Under the pieces are notes generated by a model. That model saw only the letters and a program-made list of their open reading frames with translations, did no database searches and was not told where the DNA came from. Positions 1 through 5,909 of a stretch of DNA of 6,105 nucleotides are shown piece by piece. The DNA comes from Arenicella sp. (GTDB lineage Bacteria; Pseudomonadota; Gammaproteobacteria; Arenicellales; Arenicellaceae). The first letter of the stretch is position 1. Every line of letters begins with the position of its first letter. The translations under genes and the position numbers were made by a program. The stretch is from assembly GCA_016763815.1 (NCBI GenBank), contig JAESTB010000540.1, positions 1 to 6,105 of the forward strand. Direction: 5' to 3'.

Positions 1-156
1 CTATTGAAACAAGCCATACGCGAATTATGGTCTGTCTTATATTCATTTTCTAATATCCTCTACTAGATTGATTGATATTTAATTTATTGAATTGCCCCCT
101 GCACAATTGCAGGGGGTCTTCTGGTTTGACCGAATATGAGTTTTCGGCGTGCTGGC
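1..156. other. Intergenic region downstream of the hydrolase gene
   Basis: This AT-rich stretch lies 3' of the hydrolase stop codon and shows no convincing gene. All three plus-strand frames from position 1 are closed within about 80 bases, and none gives a recognisable peptide. The only clear structure is the GC-rich hairpin at 95-116. A plus-strand gene could end just inside the left edge: one frame is open from 1 to a TAG at 64-66. That would make the hairpin a shared terminator between convergent genes, but 21 codons are too few to judge. Confidence 0.6.
95..116 (-). terminator. Perfect 9-bp hairpin, probable terminator of the hydrolase gene
   Basis: CCCCCTGCA (95-103) and TGCAGGGGG (108-116) are exact inverted complements around the 4-base loop CAAT. 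The hairpin sits about 40 bases past the hydrolase stop codon. On the minus strand it is followed by an A/T-rich but interrupted tail (CAATTCAATAAATT), not a clean U-run. On the plus strand the tail is TCTTCTGGTTT, so it could act in both directions. The stem is strong and well placed, but the exact termination mechanism is uncertain. Confidence 0.7.
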
Positions 157-3150
157 CTACTCGCTGTAGCGAAATTGATTGCCGGAAAGTACGGGTGTTA
201 CTCCTGCAGGCACCTCTCCCATCCAGCAGCCGTGCTTTTTGAGTTTTCCTGCAATGGGGCAAATCTCAGCTGGTGTTTGTTTTGTGAACAAACCCTCACC
301 TACTACCAACTCCATATCTACTGTTGCCACTGGTGATAACCAAGACATAACCTTACATATTTTGTAATATTGGTTATTAAAATTGGGGCCAGTATACAAG
401 GCAGGAAACAGGGGTGGAAATGGACCCAATTCTACGGTGTTATAGGGACAAGTGGGCTCTGTGTATAAACTAAAGCTATTAGTTGGCCTATAGAGCCTCA
501 ATTCGCCAGCTACGCTGTCATAGGTGGTGTCCGGCGATACGGCTGACGTTACCTTACATTTTCCAGTGACTTCGTCATTAAAAAATGCGGAATGACACTC
601 TGATTCCAAATAAAAACTGTTTTGATTTATTAAGGCAGTCGCGCCAGCTGGAACATCCTCGATTTTACAGAACAACCCCGACCCGTAAGATGTTGGCGAA
701 ATATAGTCACTTTCTTGCCACGAATTCCACCAAAAGACATTTTGAGTACAGGCAACTGGTTCAGGTTGGCCACATGCCTGGGAGTAGGGAGAGGCATGTA
801 CAGGCTGGACACCATTTTTCATGGCAATCAATTCTTTGGCAAGTACTTCTCTATTACCCACAGTAATGGTGCCATGCTGAGAATTACATTTCTCATAATA
901 GCTATAGTCAAAGCCAGTGCCGATGGCACTTGCTGTCGGTACAAAAGCATGTTTGCCTAAATCATAGGTCATAGTTCCTGTCGCATAACTGATCGCGGTA
1001 TTCACGATGATTCCGATGTTTCCTGACATCCCGCTACTAATATTGTTATAGGGTTCTGCGATCTGTTGGGGGGTAGGTCGGGAGCTACCCGGGTTTACAT
1101 CGTCTTGCATTGCTCCAGAAATAATCTCCAGATGAAGAGATTTGACTAAGTTGCCAAAAAGAGAAATTGCCCCGTGGAATACCACGCCATTATGGTCAGT
1201 AAAGGCATCTATATCAATATCTAACACCGTCTCTACTGCTTGTAGTTGAGATACATGTGAAAGATTCGTTCTACTTCCAGCGTACACATTCCCTGTTCCG
1301 CTGCCGTTGGCTATCGACACATTGCGGGTCATTTGGGGCAGCTCTAGCGCTTGAATTTCAGTTTTCCAATCATTGTAGAGCTGATTTGGAGCGTAGACAA
1401 AAGAACCTGTACCTTCGTAAAGATGTTTAAGCAGTTGCTTCGCAGCAGGACTTCCTAGTGCCTCTACTAAGATTGCTGTCTCTGAGTCCCCTCCTTGCAC
1501 GTTCAGAAAATTGAGTTCCATTTGCAAGCCAATGGGGATGTTGCCACCTTCGTATTCGGTATCAAGCGTAATGAAGAGCCTTGCGTGGTGTTCTTCTCCA
1601 GCCAATTCAGCGTGCACAAGGCCGTAGTTTGCAACCTGCCCCCCCATGCTACCAGCCAGCACAGCAACGTCGGTGGTATCTGGCATGTAGGCCATAAGTG
1701 TCGGTATGGTATCCACCATGAATGTTCTGAAGGCTTGTCCATTGCGTTGTATATAGTCATTACCTACGTCATAACCAACTGTAACTACGTCATAGCCTCT
1801 ATTGATGAAGTATTTAATATCGTCTCCATAATCGCTATATAATGTCTCTTGTGTCCGGTTATTCAAAACGTCGAATCCATCGAGAAGCACCAAAACTCTA
1901 TTCAAAGAGTGGCAGTCATTGATATTGGTTGAGGCAGGGTAGACTCGAGCATTGAGACTACCGTACCCTTCCAAATACGCGTGGGTCGCAACAGTTTGAT
2001 CTATATCGCAATAAGGCAAAAAGTCGCCTTTTATAACTATATCTGGTGCCACTACGCTCACTGGTAAGGGCCTAGGTGAAAAACCTGGCTTTGATGAGAG
2101 AGGTCTGTCCGAAGTACCTGGTTTTGGTGGGAGAGACGTGGATGAAGAACCTAGATTTGAATTGCTCTTAAAACCCAATTCTGAGTTAACCTCAAAAAAT
2201 ATTTCTGAATTAACCCTATATTTTCTTCCATTTGCCTTGACTGTGATCTTCATTGCCAAGGTGTTTTTGTCGTTGAGTAACGCTTCGATAGGAACAGAAA
2301 ATGGCTGATCTGGCTTGACCTTGATCTTCAAATCAGTTCCTTTGAATCGAATGGTGGCTGACTGTAACTTTAACGGCTTTCCTTTTATCTTCACATTGCT
2401 CAGAAACATATCGGAAGGTATTACCATTTGAAGAATGTTATCCAATTCTGGCCCAAATGAGACGATACCTGCACCCTTAAATTTATATGACTGCCAATAG
2501 TTTTCTTTGCCGGTATCGTGCAGTTTGCCGTCACGAATAATCAGGCGGCCATCTTCAACAGCTTCTGGGTCCAGGCTCTCATAATTTACGATAGAGATCG
2601 CCAACGGCAGCGCGTCATGTTTTTCGAAGTTCTTTTTGGATAGTTGCTGCACTTGGCGCAGCGACGGAATATTCCTGCTTGCCTCAGCGGGCTTAGAAAG
2701 GCCGGCATACAGGTCCCTGAAAGGGGCGGTTGCAATCGTGTCTTCGGGTTTGTCGCCCCGACTTTTCTTCAAGTCGGCTTTCTTTTCGCCTTTGCGCTTG
2801 CGGATTCTGCTTTTTTGTAGAATTGCCTCGCGCTGGAAAAGCGCCCCTGTTTCAAGCAAAATTTTTGACGGCAATGCCGAGGTATCCAATGCCGAAAATA
2901 TTTTTTCTATATTCTCTGCAATCGTTCCTGTGCTACGCACTACTCGCTCTTCAACGTAGGTTCCATCGTCCAGTACATAGCGGTTAATTTTCTCAGTTGT
3001 AGCATGTTCTTTTACGGCAACGGCTGTTGCGCTATAACTGTCGACTTTTCCGATTGTTACGCGCTCCTCAGCAGCAATAACGTTCACGCTATTCAACATG
3101 CAACCAATCATGCTAATAGTCGCTAGTTTGCGATTTATCTTTTTCATCAT
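157..3150 (-). CDS. Large exported alpha/beta hydrolase (lipase/esterase-like) with Cys-rich C-terminal repeats
   Basis: A 997-residue protein, probably an exported esterase or lipase; the substrate is unknown. Residues 1-27 form a signal peptide (basic MMKKINRK, short hydrophobic core, likely cut near VIAA/EE). Residues 28-240 are unrecognised and include a very basic stretch at 112-134. Residues about 245-325 look beta-sandwich-like. Residues 330-362 are a Pro/Ser linker. The hydrolase domain spans about 381-775: strand RVLVLLDGFD (418-427), nucleophile elbow AGSMGG (499-504) with Ser501, then LDTEYEGGNIPIGLQ (529-543), NVSIANGSG (610-618), HAFVPTASA (734-742) and SQHGTIT (757-763). These blocks recall, from memory, a secreted lipase-like family whose equivalents read DSPHxGANIPLG and FVPTxSAL, which suggests His759 as catalytic His. 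The catalytic acid is not assigned. Residues 793-997 are Cys-rich repeats. AGGAG lies 5 nt before the first ATG and 8 nt before the second (3147), so the protein may start one residue later. It is divergent from the AraC-family gene. Confidence 0.85.
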   Translation of the reverse strand: MMKKINRKLATISMIGCMLNSVNVIAAEERVTIGKVDSYSATAVAVKEHATTEKINRYVLDDGTYVEERVVRSTGTIAENIEKIFSALDTSALPSKILLETGALFQREAILQKSRIRKRKGEKKADLKKSRGDKPEDTIATAPFRDLYAGLSKPAEASRNIPSLRQVQQLSKKNFEKHDALPLAISIVNYESLDPEAVEDGRLIIRDGKLHDTGKENYWQSYKFKGAGIVSFGPELDNILQMVIPSDMFLSNVKIKGKPLKLQSATIRFKGTDLKIKVKPDQPFSVPIEALLNDKNTLAMKITVKANGRKYRVNSEIFFEVNSELGFKSNSNLGSSSTSLPPKPGTSDRPLSSKPGFSPRPLPVSVVAPDIVIKGDFLPYCDIDQTVATHAYLEGYGSLNARVYPASTNINDCHSLNRVLVLLDGFDVLNNRTQETLYSDYGDDIKYFINRGYDVVTVGYDVGNDYIQRNGQAFRTFMVDTIPTLMAYMPDTTDVAVLAGSMGGQVANYGLVHAELAGEEHHARLFITLDTEYEGGNIPIGLQMELNFLNVQGGDSETAILVEALGSPAAKQLLKHLYEGTGSFVYAPNQLYNDWKTEIQALELPQMTRNVSIANGSGTGNVYAGSRTNLSHVSQLQAVETVLDIDIDAFTDHNGVVFHGAISLFGNLVKSLHLEIISGAMQDDVNPGSSRPTPQQIAEPYNNISSGMSGNIGIIVNTAISYATGTMTYDLGKHAFVPTASAIGTGFDYSYYEKCNSQHGTITVGNREVLAKELIAMKNGVQPVHASPYSQACGQPEPVACTQNVFWWNSWQESDYISPTSYGSGLFCKIEDVPAGATALINQNSFYLESECHSAFFNDEVTGKCKVTSAVSPDTTYDSVAGELRLYRPTNSFSLYTEPTCPYNTVELGPFPPLFPALYTGPNFNNQYYKICKVMSWLSPVATVDMELVVGEGLFTKQTPAEICPIAGKLKKHGCWMGEVPAGVTPVLSGNQFRYSE
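160..774 (-). repeat. Duplicated Cys-rich C-terminal module of the hydrolase (residues 793-997)
   Basis: Nine cysteines occur at residues 793, 801, 828, 852, 865, 901, 932, 964 and 975. Four degenerate units share the form C...C-[KW]-[IVM]-x-x-[VL]-[PS], ending in an aromatic stretch: CKIEDVPAGAT...FYL, CKVTSAVSPDTT...LYT, CKVMSWLSPVAT...LFTK and CWMGEVPAGVT...FRY. Cys-Cys distances are 27, 13, 31 and 11, a long-short-long-short pattern. This implies duplication of a module of about 100 residues (801-900 and 901-997). The last unit runs to the C-terminus. Units like CP..G...CWVG.PPAGT..F...FYY occur, in my memory, in exported proteins of marine bacteria. Their role here, perhaps surface or substrate attachment, is inference. 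Confidence 0.65.
2065..2163 (-). repeat. Three tandem 33-bp repeats encoding the Pro/Ser linker (residues 330-362)
   Basis: Three consecutive 33-bp units (2065-2097, 2098-2130, 2131-2163) keep the reading frame and encode NSNLGSSSTSL, PPKPGTSDRPL and SSKPGFSPRPL. Each unit has Gly at position 5 and Leu at position 11, and the middle and last share KPGxSxRPL. The DNA similarity is visible around the core ACCT(G/A)G(C/T/A)TTTG. The repeats lie between the beta-rich N-terminal region and the hydrolase domain, so they read as a flexible interdomain linker grown by in-frame duplication. Copy number may vary between strains. Confidence 0.8.
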
Positions 3151-3155
3151 TCACA

Positions 3156-3160
3156 CTCCT
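3156..3160 (-). promoter_or_regulatory. Ribosome binding site of the hydrolase gene
   Basis: The minus strand reads AGGAGTGTGAATGATG. The AGGAG core is 5 nt from the first ATG (3150) and 8 nt from the second (3147). The second spacing is nearer the usual optimum, so translation may well begin at MKKINRK. The difference is one Met and does not affect the signal peptide. Confidence 0.8.
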
Positions 3161-3200
3161 AAATTTATTATTTTTTTAGATCTATCTTACTTCGAACATC

Positions 3201-3206
3201 ACTATA
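3201..3206 (-). promoter_or_regulatory. Candidate -10 element of the hydrolase promoter
   Basis: ACTATA on the plus strand reads TATAGT on the minus strand, five of six matches to TATAAT. It would give a leader of roughly 45 nt ahead of the ATG. At 17-bp spacing the -35 position (3224-3229) reads AATTTT, a poor match, which would fit a promoter that needs an activator. This is a pattern reading only. Confidence 0.35.
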
Positions 3207-3238
3207 CCCAAGAGTGCAGAGCCAAAATTGATGTCAGG

Positions 3239-3255
3239 CGCCAGTTATTTTGGCG
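3239..3255. promoter_or_regulatory. 17-bp palindrome CGCCA-N7-TGGCG
   Basis: The exact arms CGCCA (3239-3243) and TGGCG (3251-3255) are separated by GTTATTT. The element lies just upstream of where the hydrolase -35 would be if TATAGT at 3201-3206 is the -10. A dimeric regulator bound here could contact polymerase. Its size fits a protein-binding site better than a terminator, as no T-run follows. Confidence 0.35.
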
Positions 3256-3272
3256 TGTTGAGCTAACTATTA

Positions 3273-3329
3273 CGGCCTAGCTAGAATTAATGAAATGACC
3301 TTTCATGGTTTTTTTGGCGGCTTAGCTAG
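3273..3329. promoter_or_regulatory. 12-bp direct repeat pair, candidate AraC-family operator
   Basis: CGGCCTAGCTAG (3273-3284) and CGGCTTAGCTAG (3318-3329) match at 11 of 12 bases in the same orientation, with starts 45 bp apart. The core TAGCTA is itself palindromic, so CCTAGCTA (3276-3283) and TAGCTAGG (3323-3330) also form an inverted repeat. Between them lies ATGAAA-TGACC-TTTCAT (3290-3306), an exact 6-5-6 palindrome. Spaced direct repeats beside an AraC-family gene suit that family's binding habit. Assignment to this regulator is inference. Confidence 0.45.
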
Positions 3330-3603
3330 GTGGTGAAAATCACATTTTTTACTCAAAACATCGACCCTATTGCTGTGGTTTTTTGACAAGAACAGTAAAT
3401 TAAATCAATAGAAGGTCAGGCAAAATATCAATTTTCCATCGCGCTTTGTGCTAGGGTTTTAAGATCGATTTCACCAGTTTCCAGATAAAATCGACTCATT
3501 AGGCTTCGTCGCCTTGCTGTCTAAGATTATCAACAGCCTGGAGCGTGATGAGTGGTGAATTTTAATTTCAATAAATAAAATCGCGTTGTTGGTCGCCTGA
3601 AAA

Positions 3604-4638
3604 ATGTCAACTGTTTCTCTAGACGTCGTGAAATCTCTGATTCACTTTCTTAGTAAGAATGGCATCCCTAGAGACAAATCACTGAGCATTGTTGAGCTTG
3701 ACGAGAGCCAACTTCACCGCTCACGGGCATTGATAGACTCTTCTCATTACGAGGCACTGTATGAGTTTGCTGCGGATGAGTATTTGAAAGGAAGGTTCAA
3801 AATACGGAACATCGGTTTCGAATTCGGCAAGGTGGTTTCGCCGGACCGATGGGGGCTGATCACTCAAATTGCATTTTCCTCGCCTAATCTAGAAACCGCG
3901 CTCAAACATCAGCATAAATATCAGACCCTGGTTGGAGACATTGGTTTTCCAAGCATTCAAAAATCAGCTAATGCGATTACATTTGAATGGATGCCAACAT
4001 ATCGGTGTTGCCGCCATATTGTTGAAGAAACGATGACCAGCTGGGTGACAATTGCTAGATGTTTAAGCACTCAGTCGGTGAAGCTAAAGCAAGTGTCGTT
4101 TACTCACCAACTAGACCAAGACTTAGTAGCAGAATACGAAGAATATTTTTCTTGTCGAGTTGAGTTTAATAGCCGCTCAAATAGAATTTTGACTGATAGG
4201 TCAATTTTGAAATCTGAGTTTGCTCGCTACGAACCTGAACTTTATAAGCTCTTGAAAAATCACGCCGATAAGGCACTTTCCAATCTTTTAAGAGAGTTTC
4301 CACTCGATGCGATTACACGTTTTATCTCGCGAAACTTAGCCACTCAGGATTGCAGTGTGGAATCTTGTGCAAAAAATTTAAATGTGAGTATCCGGACTCT
4401 TCAACGGCACCTTTCAAACCATAAATTAACCTTCTCGATGCTAGCTGATTCAATTAAACAAAATCGCTCAGTCGAGTTAGTCAAAGATCCAAACATGGAT
4501 CTTACCTACGTTGCGCACATCCTTGGTTTTTCAGAACAAAGCTCTTTTTCTCGTGCATTTAAGAGGTGGACAGGGCAAAGCCCTAGAGACTTTCGAGCGG
4601 CTACAGGAGAAGCATCAGACTCACACGTCGACACATAG
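3604..4638 (+). CDS. AraC-family transcriptional regulator with Arabinose_bd-type sensor domain
   Basis: A 344-residue cytoplasmic DNA-binding regulator. Residues about 20-210 match the N-terminal ligand-sensing domain known as Arabinose_bd (PF12625). The diagnostic stretch FGKVVSPDRWGLITQIAFSS (74-93) is followed by ETALKHQHKYQTLVGD (97-112). The C-terminal AraC domain has two helix-turn-helix units: CSVESCAKNLNVSIRTLQRH (250-269) and LTYVAHILGFSEQSSFSRAF (300-319), then the typical end KRWTGQSPRDFRA. Length is normal for the family. The ATG is preceded in frame by TGA at 3598-3600, so no longer start exists. No Shine-Dalgarno sequence is visible before it, suggesting weak or leaderless translation. 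The gene is divergent from the exported hydrolase, which is its likeliest target. The ligand cannot be read from sequence; despite the domain name, members with this domain sense varied small molecules. Confidence 0.92.
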   Translation: MSTVSLDVVKSLIHFLSKNGIPRDKSLSIVELDESQLHRSRALIDSSHYEALYEFAADEYLKGRFKIRNIGFEFGKVVSPDRWGLITQIAFSSPNLETALKHQHKYQTLVGDIGFPSIQKSANAITFEWMPTYRCCRHIVEETMTSWVTIARCLSTQSVKLKQVSFTHQLDQDLVAEYEEYFSCRVEFNSRSNRILTDRSILKSEFARYEPELYKLLKNHADKALSNLLREFPLDAITRFISRNLATQDCSVESCAKNLNVSIRTLQRHLSNHKLTFSMLADSIKQNRSVELVKDPNMDLTYVAHILGFSEQSSFSRAFKRWTGQSPRDFRAATGEASDSHVDT

Positions 4639-4640
4639 AG

Positions 4641-4707
4641 AAACACGCAGGTTAACACTTACCTGTCTCGGTAATATGTTCGCCTTGGGTAGCCATTCCG
4701 TGTTTTT
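4641..4707 (+). terminator. Weak candidate terminator of the AraC-family gene
   Basis: It begins two bases after the stop codon. Outer arms AAACACG (4641-4647) and CGTGTTT (4699-4705) enclose the smaller stem CAGGT/ACCTG, and the sequence finishes in TTTTT. The outer loop is long and the stem is not GC-rich, so this may be chance. Position is the main argument. Confidence 0.3.
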
Positions 4708-4814
4708 AAATACTACGCTAATTCAAGTTTCAAGTCCTGACACCTCATTTTATTCCTTTCGTCATGCGGTGAAACACCTTGCAACCGTGTGAAACGTATT
4801 TTCAGCTTTACCCA

Positions 4815-4859
4815 TAGCCACCATTTTATGTGGTGAAAAACACTTAAAATCAATGGCTA
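4815..4859. terminator. 45-bp imperfect palindrome between convergent genes, possible bidirectional terminator
   Basis: Outer arms TAGCCA (4815-4820) and TGGCTA (4854-4859) are exact. Inner arms ATTTTATGTG (4823-4832) and CACTTAAAAT (4841-4850) pair at 9 of 10 positions around the 8-base loop GTGAAAAA. A small internal bulge separates the two parts. The element lies about 50 bases beyond the desulfhydrase stop and 180 beyond the regulator stop. No clear T-run follows on either strand, so a processing site, repeat element or protein-binding site is also possible. Confidence 0.45.
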
Positions 4860-4910
4860 ACTTTCGTTTCAAACTAAGGAAATTGTTCCGAAGCAGAGTT
4901 TATTGTTTTG

Positions 4911-5909
4911 TTAACATTTTGACGCAGTTACTATATTTGGGTAAGCGAACAACGCAGGCACTCCACCGGTGTGCCAAAATAAAACGCTGTCTTTTTTATT
5001 GATTTTTCCGCTGCGGATCATATCAAACAGTCCACCCATGGCTCTTCCTGTATAGACAGGGTCTAATAATATACCTTCAGTTTGTGCTGTTAATGAAATA
5101 GCTTCATGCTCAAGATCACCAAACACGCCATAACCTTCACCAACATAGTCAGAGTTAAGAATTAAATCTTGCTTAGAAAACGCATGCTTAACACCCATAA
5201 ACTTTGCCGTGCTGTTGGCAAGCGACAATATGTGTTGATCAAAAGAAACGTTAGCTATTTCTCCTTTATCAATATTTATTCCCACTATTTGATATGACGC
5301 ACCGAGCATTTTTTTACCCAGCATCAGCCCCGCTTGGGTGCCCCCAGAGCTTGAAGCAAAAACGATGTGTGTCACCGGTTCATCAATCGCTTGAAACTGT
5401 ATTTCAAGCTCTTTTAATGCTTCGACAAACGCTAAAGCGCCAAGTTCATTTGAACCACCGTATGGCACGACATAGGGTTTCTTTCCTGATTGTTTCAGTT
5501 GTTCCATTATTTGAGGAATATCATCTCCTTTACGATTAACACCCGCCCAATGGATATGGCAACCAAACAACATATCAAGCATGAGGTTGCCATTAACAAT
5601 ATCAGGTTTCTCACCGCCGAGAACAAGGTGACATTCAAGTTGAAGACTGGCAGCCGCAGCCGCGGTCTGCCGACAATGGTTTGATTGCGCTGCACCTGCG
5701 GTGATAATAGTATCGGCACCACACGCCAGTGCGTCGCCAAGAATATACTCTAACTTTCTGGTTTTATTGCCACCTAATGCAAGGCCGGTATTGTCATCTC
5801 GCTTCATCCATATTTTAGGGCCGCCAAGTACTTTACTTAAATTCGAAAGTTCGACTATCGGTGTTGGGAAAAAACCGAGTGCTTGCTTTGATATCTTTTT
5901 ATAATTCAT
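4911..5909 (-). CDS. dcyD: D-cysteine desulfhydrase-like PLP enzyme (DcyD / ACC deaminase family)
   Basis: A 332-residue cytoplasmic fold-type II PLP enzyme, full length for the family. D-cysteine desulfhydrase converts D-cysteine to pyruvate, H2S and ammonia. Numbering from the ATG: KRDD (36-39), GGNKTRKLE (46-54) with Lys49 as the PLP Schiff-base lysine, AGAAQSNHCRQT (71-82), GGSNELGAL (151-159), and SSSGGT (186-191) as the probable phosphate loop. LDPVYTGRAMGGL (282-294) and HTGGVPALFAY (313-323) follow. Thr287 and Thr314 occupy positions where ACC deaminase has Glu and Leu, and both segments resemble E. coli DcyD. This favours a desulfhydrase; the related L-cysteate sulfo-lyase CuyA is not excluded. 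An in-frame TTG directly before the ATG (5912) is a less likely start; a TAG at 5940-5942 closes the frame upstream. Shine-Dalgarno is weak. The gene is convergent with the regulator and probably monocistronic within the window. Confidence 0.88.
   Translation of the reverse strand: MNYKKISKQALGFFPTPIVELSNLSKVLGGPKIWMKRDDNTGLALGGNKTRKLEYILGDALACGADTIITAGAAQSNHCRQTAAAAASLQLECHLVLGGEKPDIVNGNLMLDMLFGCHIHWAGVNRKGDDIPQIMEQLKQSGKKPYVVPYGGSNELGALAFVEALKELEIQFQAIDEPVTHIVFASSSGGTQAGLMLGKKMLGASYQIVGINIDKGEIANVSFDQHILSLANSTAKFMGVKHAFSKQDLILNSDYVGEGYGVFGDLEHEAISLTAQTEGILLDPVYTGRAMGGLFDMIRSGKINKKDSVLFWHTGGVPALFAYPNIVTASKC

Larger units (their letters stand above)
3151..3603. promoter_or_regulatory. Divergent regulatory region between hydrolase and AraC-family regulator
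   Basis: This 453-bp gene-free stretch separates two divergently transcribed genes. It holds the hydrolase ribosome site and a candidate -10 (3201-3206). It also contains a CGCCA/TGGCG palindrome (3239-3255), a 12-bp direct repeat (3273-3284 and 3318-3329), an ATGAAA/TTTCAT palindrome (3290-3306), the GGTGAAAATCAC element (3332-3343) and an inverted repeat TCGATTT/AAATCGA (3465-3471 and 3488-3494). AraC-family proteins typically bind direct repeats upstream of the promoters they activate, so the regulator next door is the obvious candidate to act here. No protein-coding frame in it looks real. Confidence 0.7.
4639..4910. other. Convergent intergenic region between regulator and desulfhydrase
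   Basis: This 272-bp stretch holds no credible gene. It contains a nested inverted repeat, AAACACG (4641-4647) with CGTGTTT (4699-4705) enclosing CAGGT/ACCTG (4648-4652 and 4661-4665), then a short T-run (4703-4707) that may help end the regulator transcript. It also has the small exact hairpin GGTGAAACACC (4768-4778) and the large imperfect palindrome at 4815-4859. Both flanking genes end here, so terminator activity is expected, but no classical GC stem plus U-run is present. Confidence 0.55.

Noticed and set aside
1..66. Plus-strand frame open from the left edge to a TAG, possibly the 3' end of a gene
   Set aside because: Only 21 codons, and another plus frame is open for a similar length; nothing recognisable in the peptide.
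160..450. C-terminus as a type IX secretion sorting domain, as in Bacteroidetes lipases
   Set aside because: The ending GNQFRYSE and the Cys-rich repeats do not resemble the usual type IX sorting domain, and the neighbouring genes look proteobacterial.
1495..1842. 115-codon plus-strand reading frame
   Set aside because: It lies wholly antisense to the hydrolase domain, has no ribosome site and shows no domain-like sequence.
2636..2959. 107-codon plus-strand reading frame with Ser/Phe/Arg-rich sequence
   Set aside because: Antisense to the basic N-terminal region of the hydrolase; its composition is explained by the Lys/Arg codons on the other strand.
3383..3388. Exact TTGACA as a -35 of the regulator gene
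   Set aside because: At 16-18 bp downstream there is no acceptable -10 (CAATAG or TCAATA), and it would leave a leader of nearly 200 nt.
4511..4792. 93-codon plus-strand frame overlapping the 3' end of the regulator gene
   Set aside because: Its first half is a shifted frame of the conserved AraC helix-turn-helix; the remainder resembles no protein I know.
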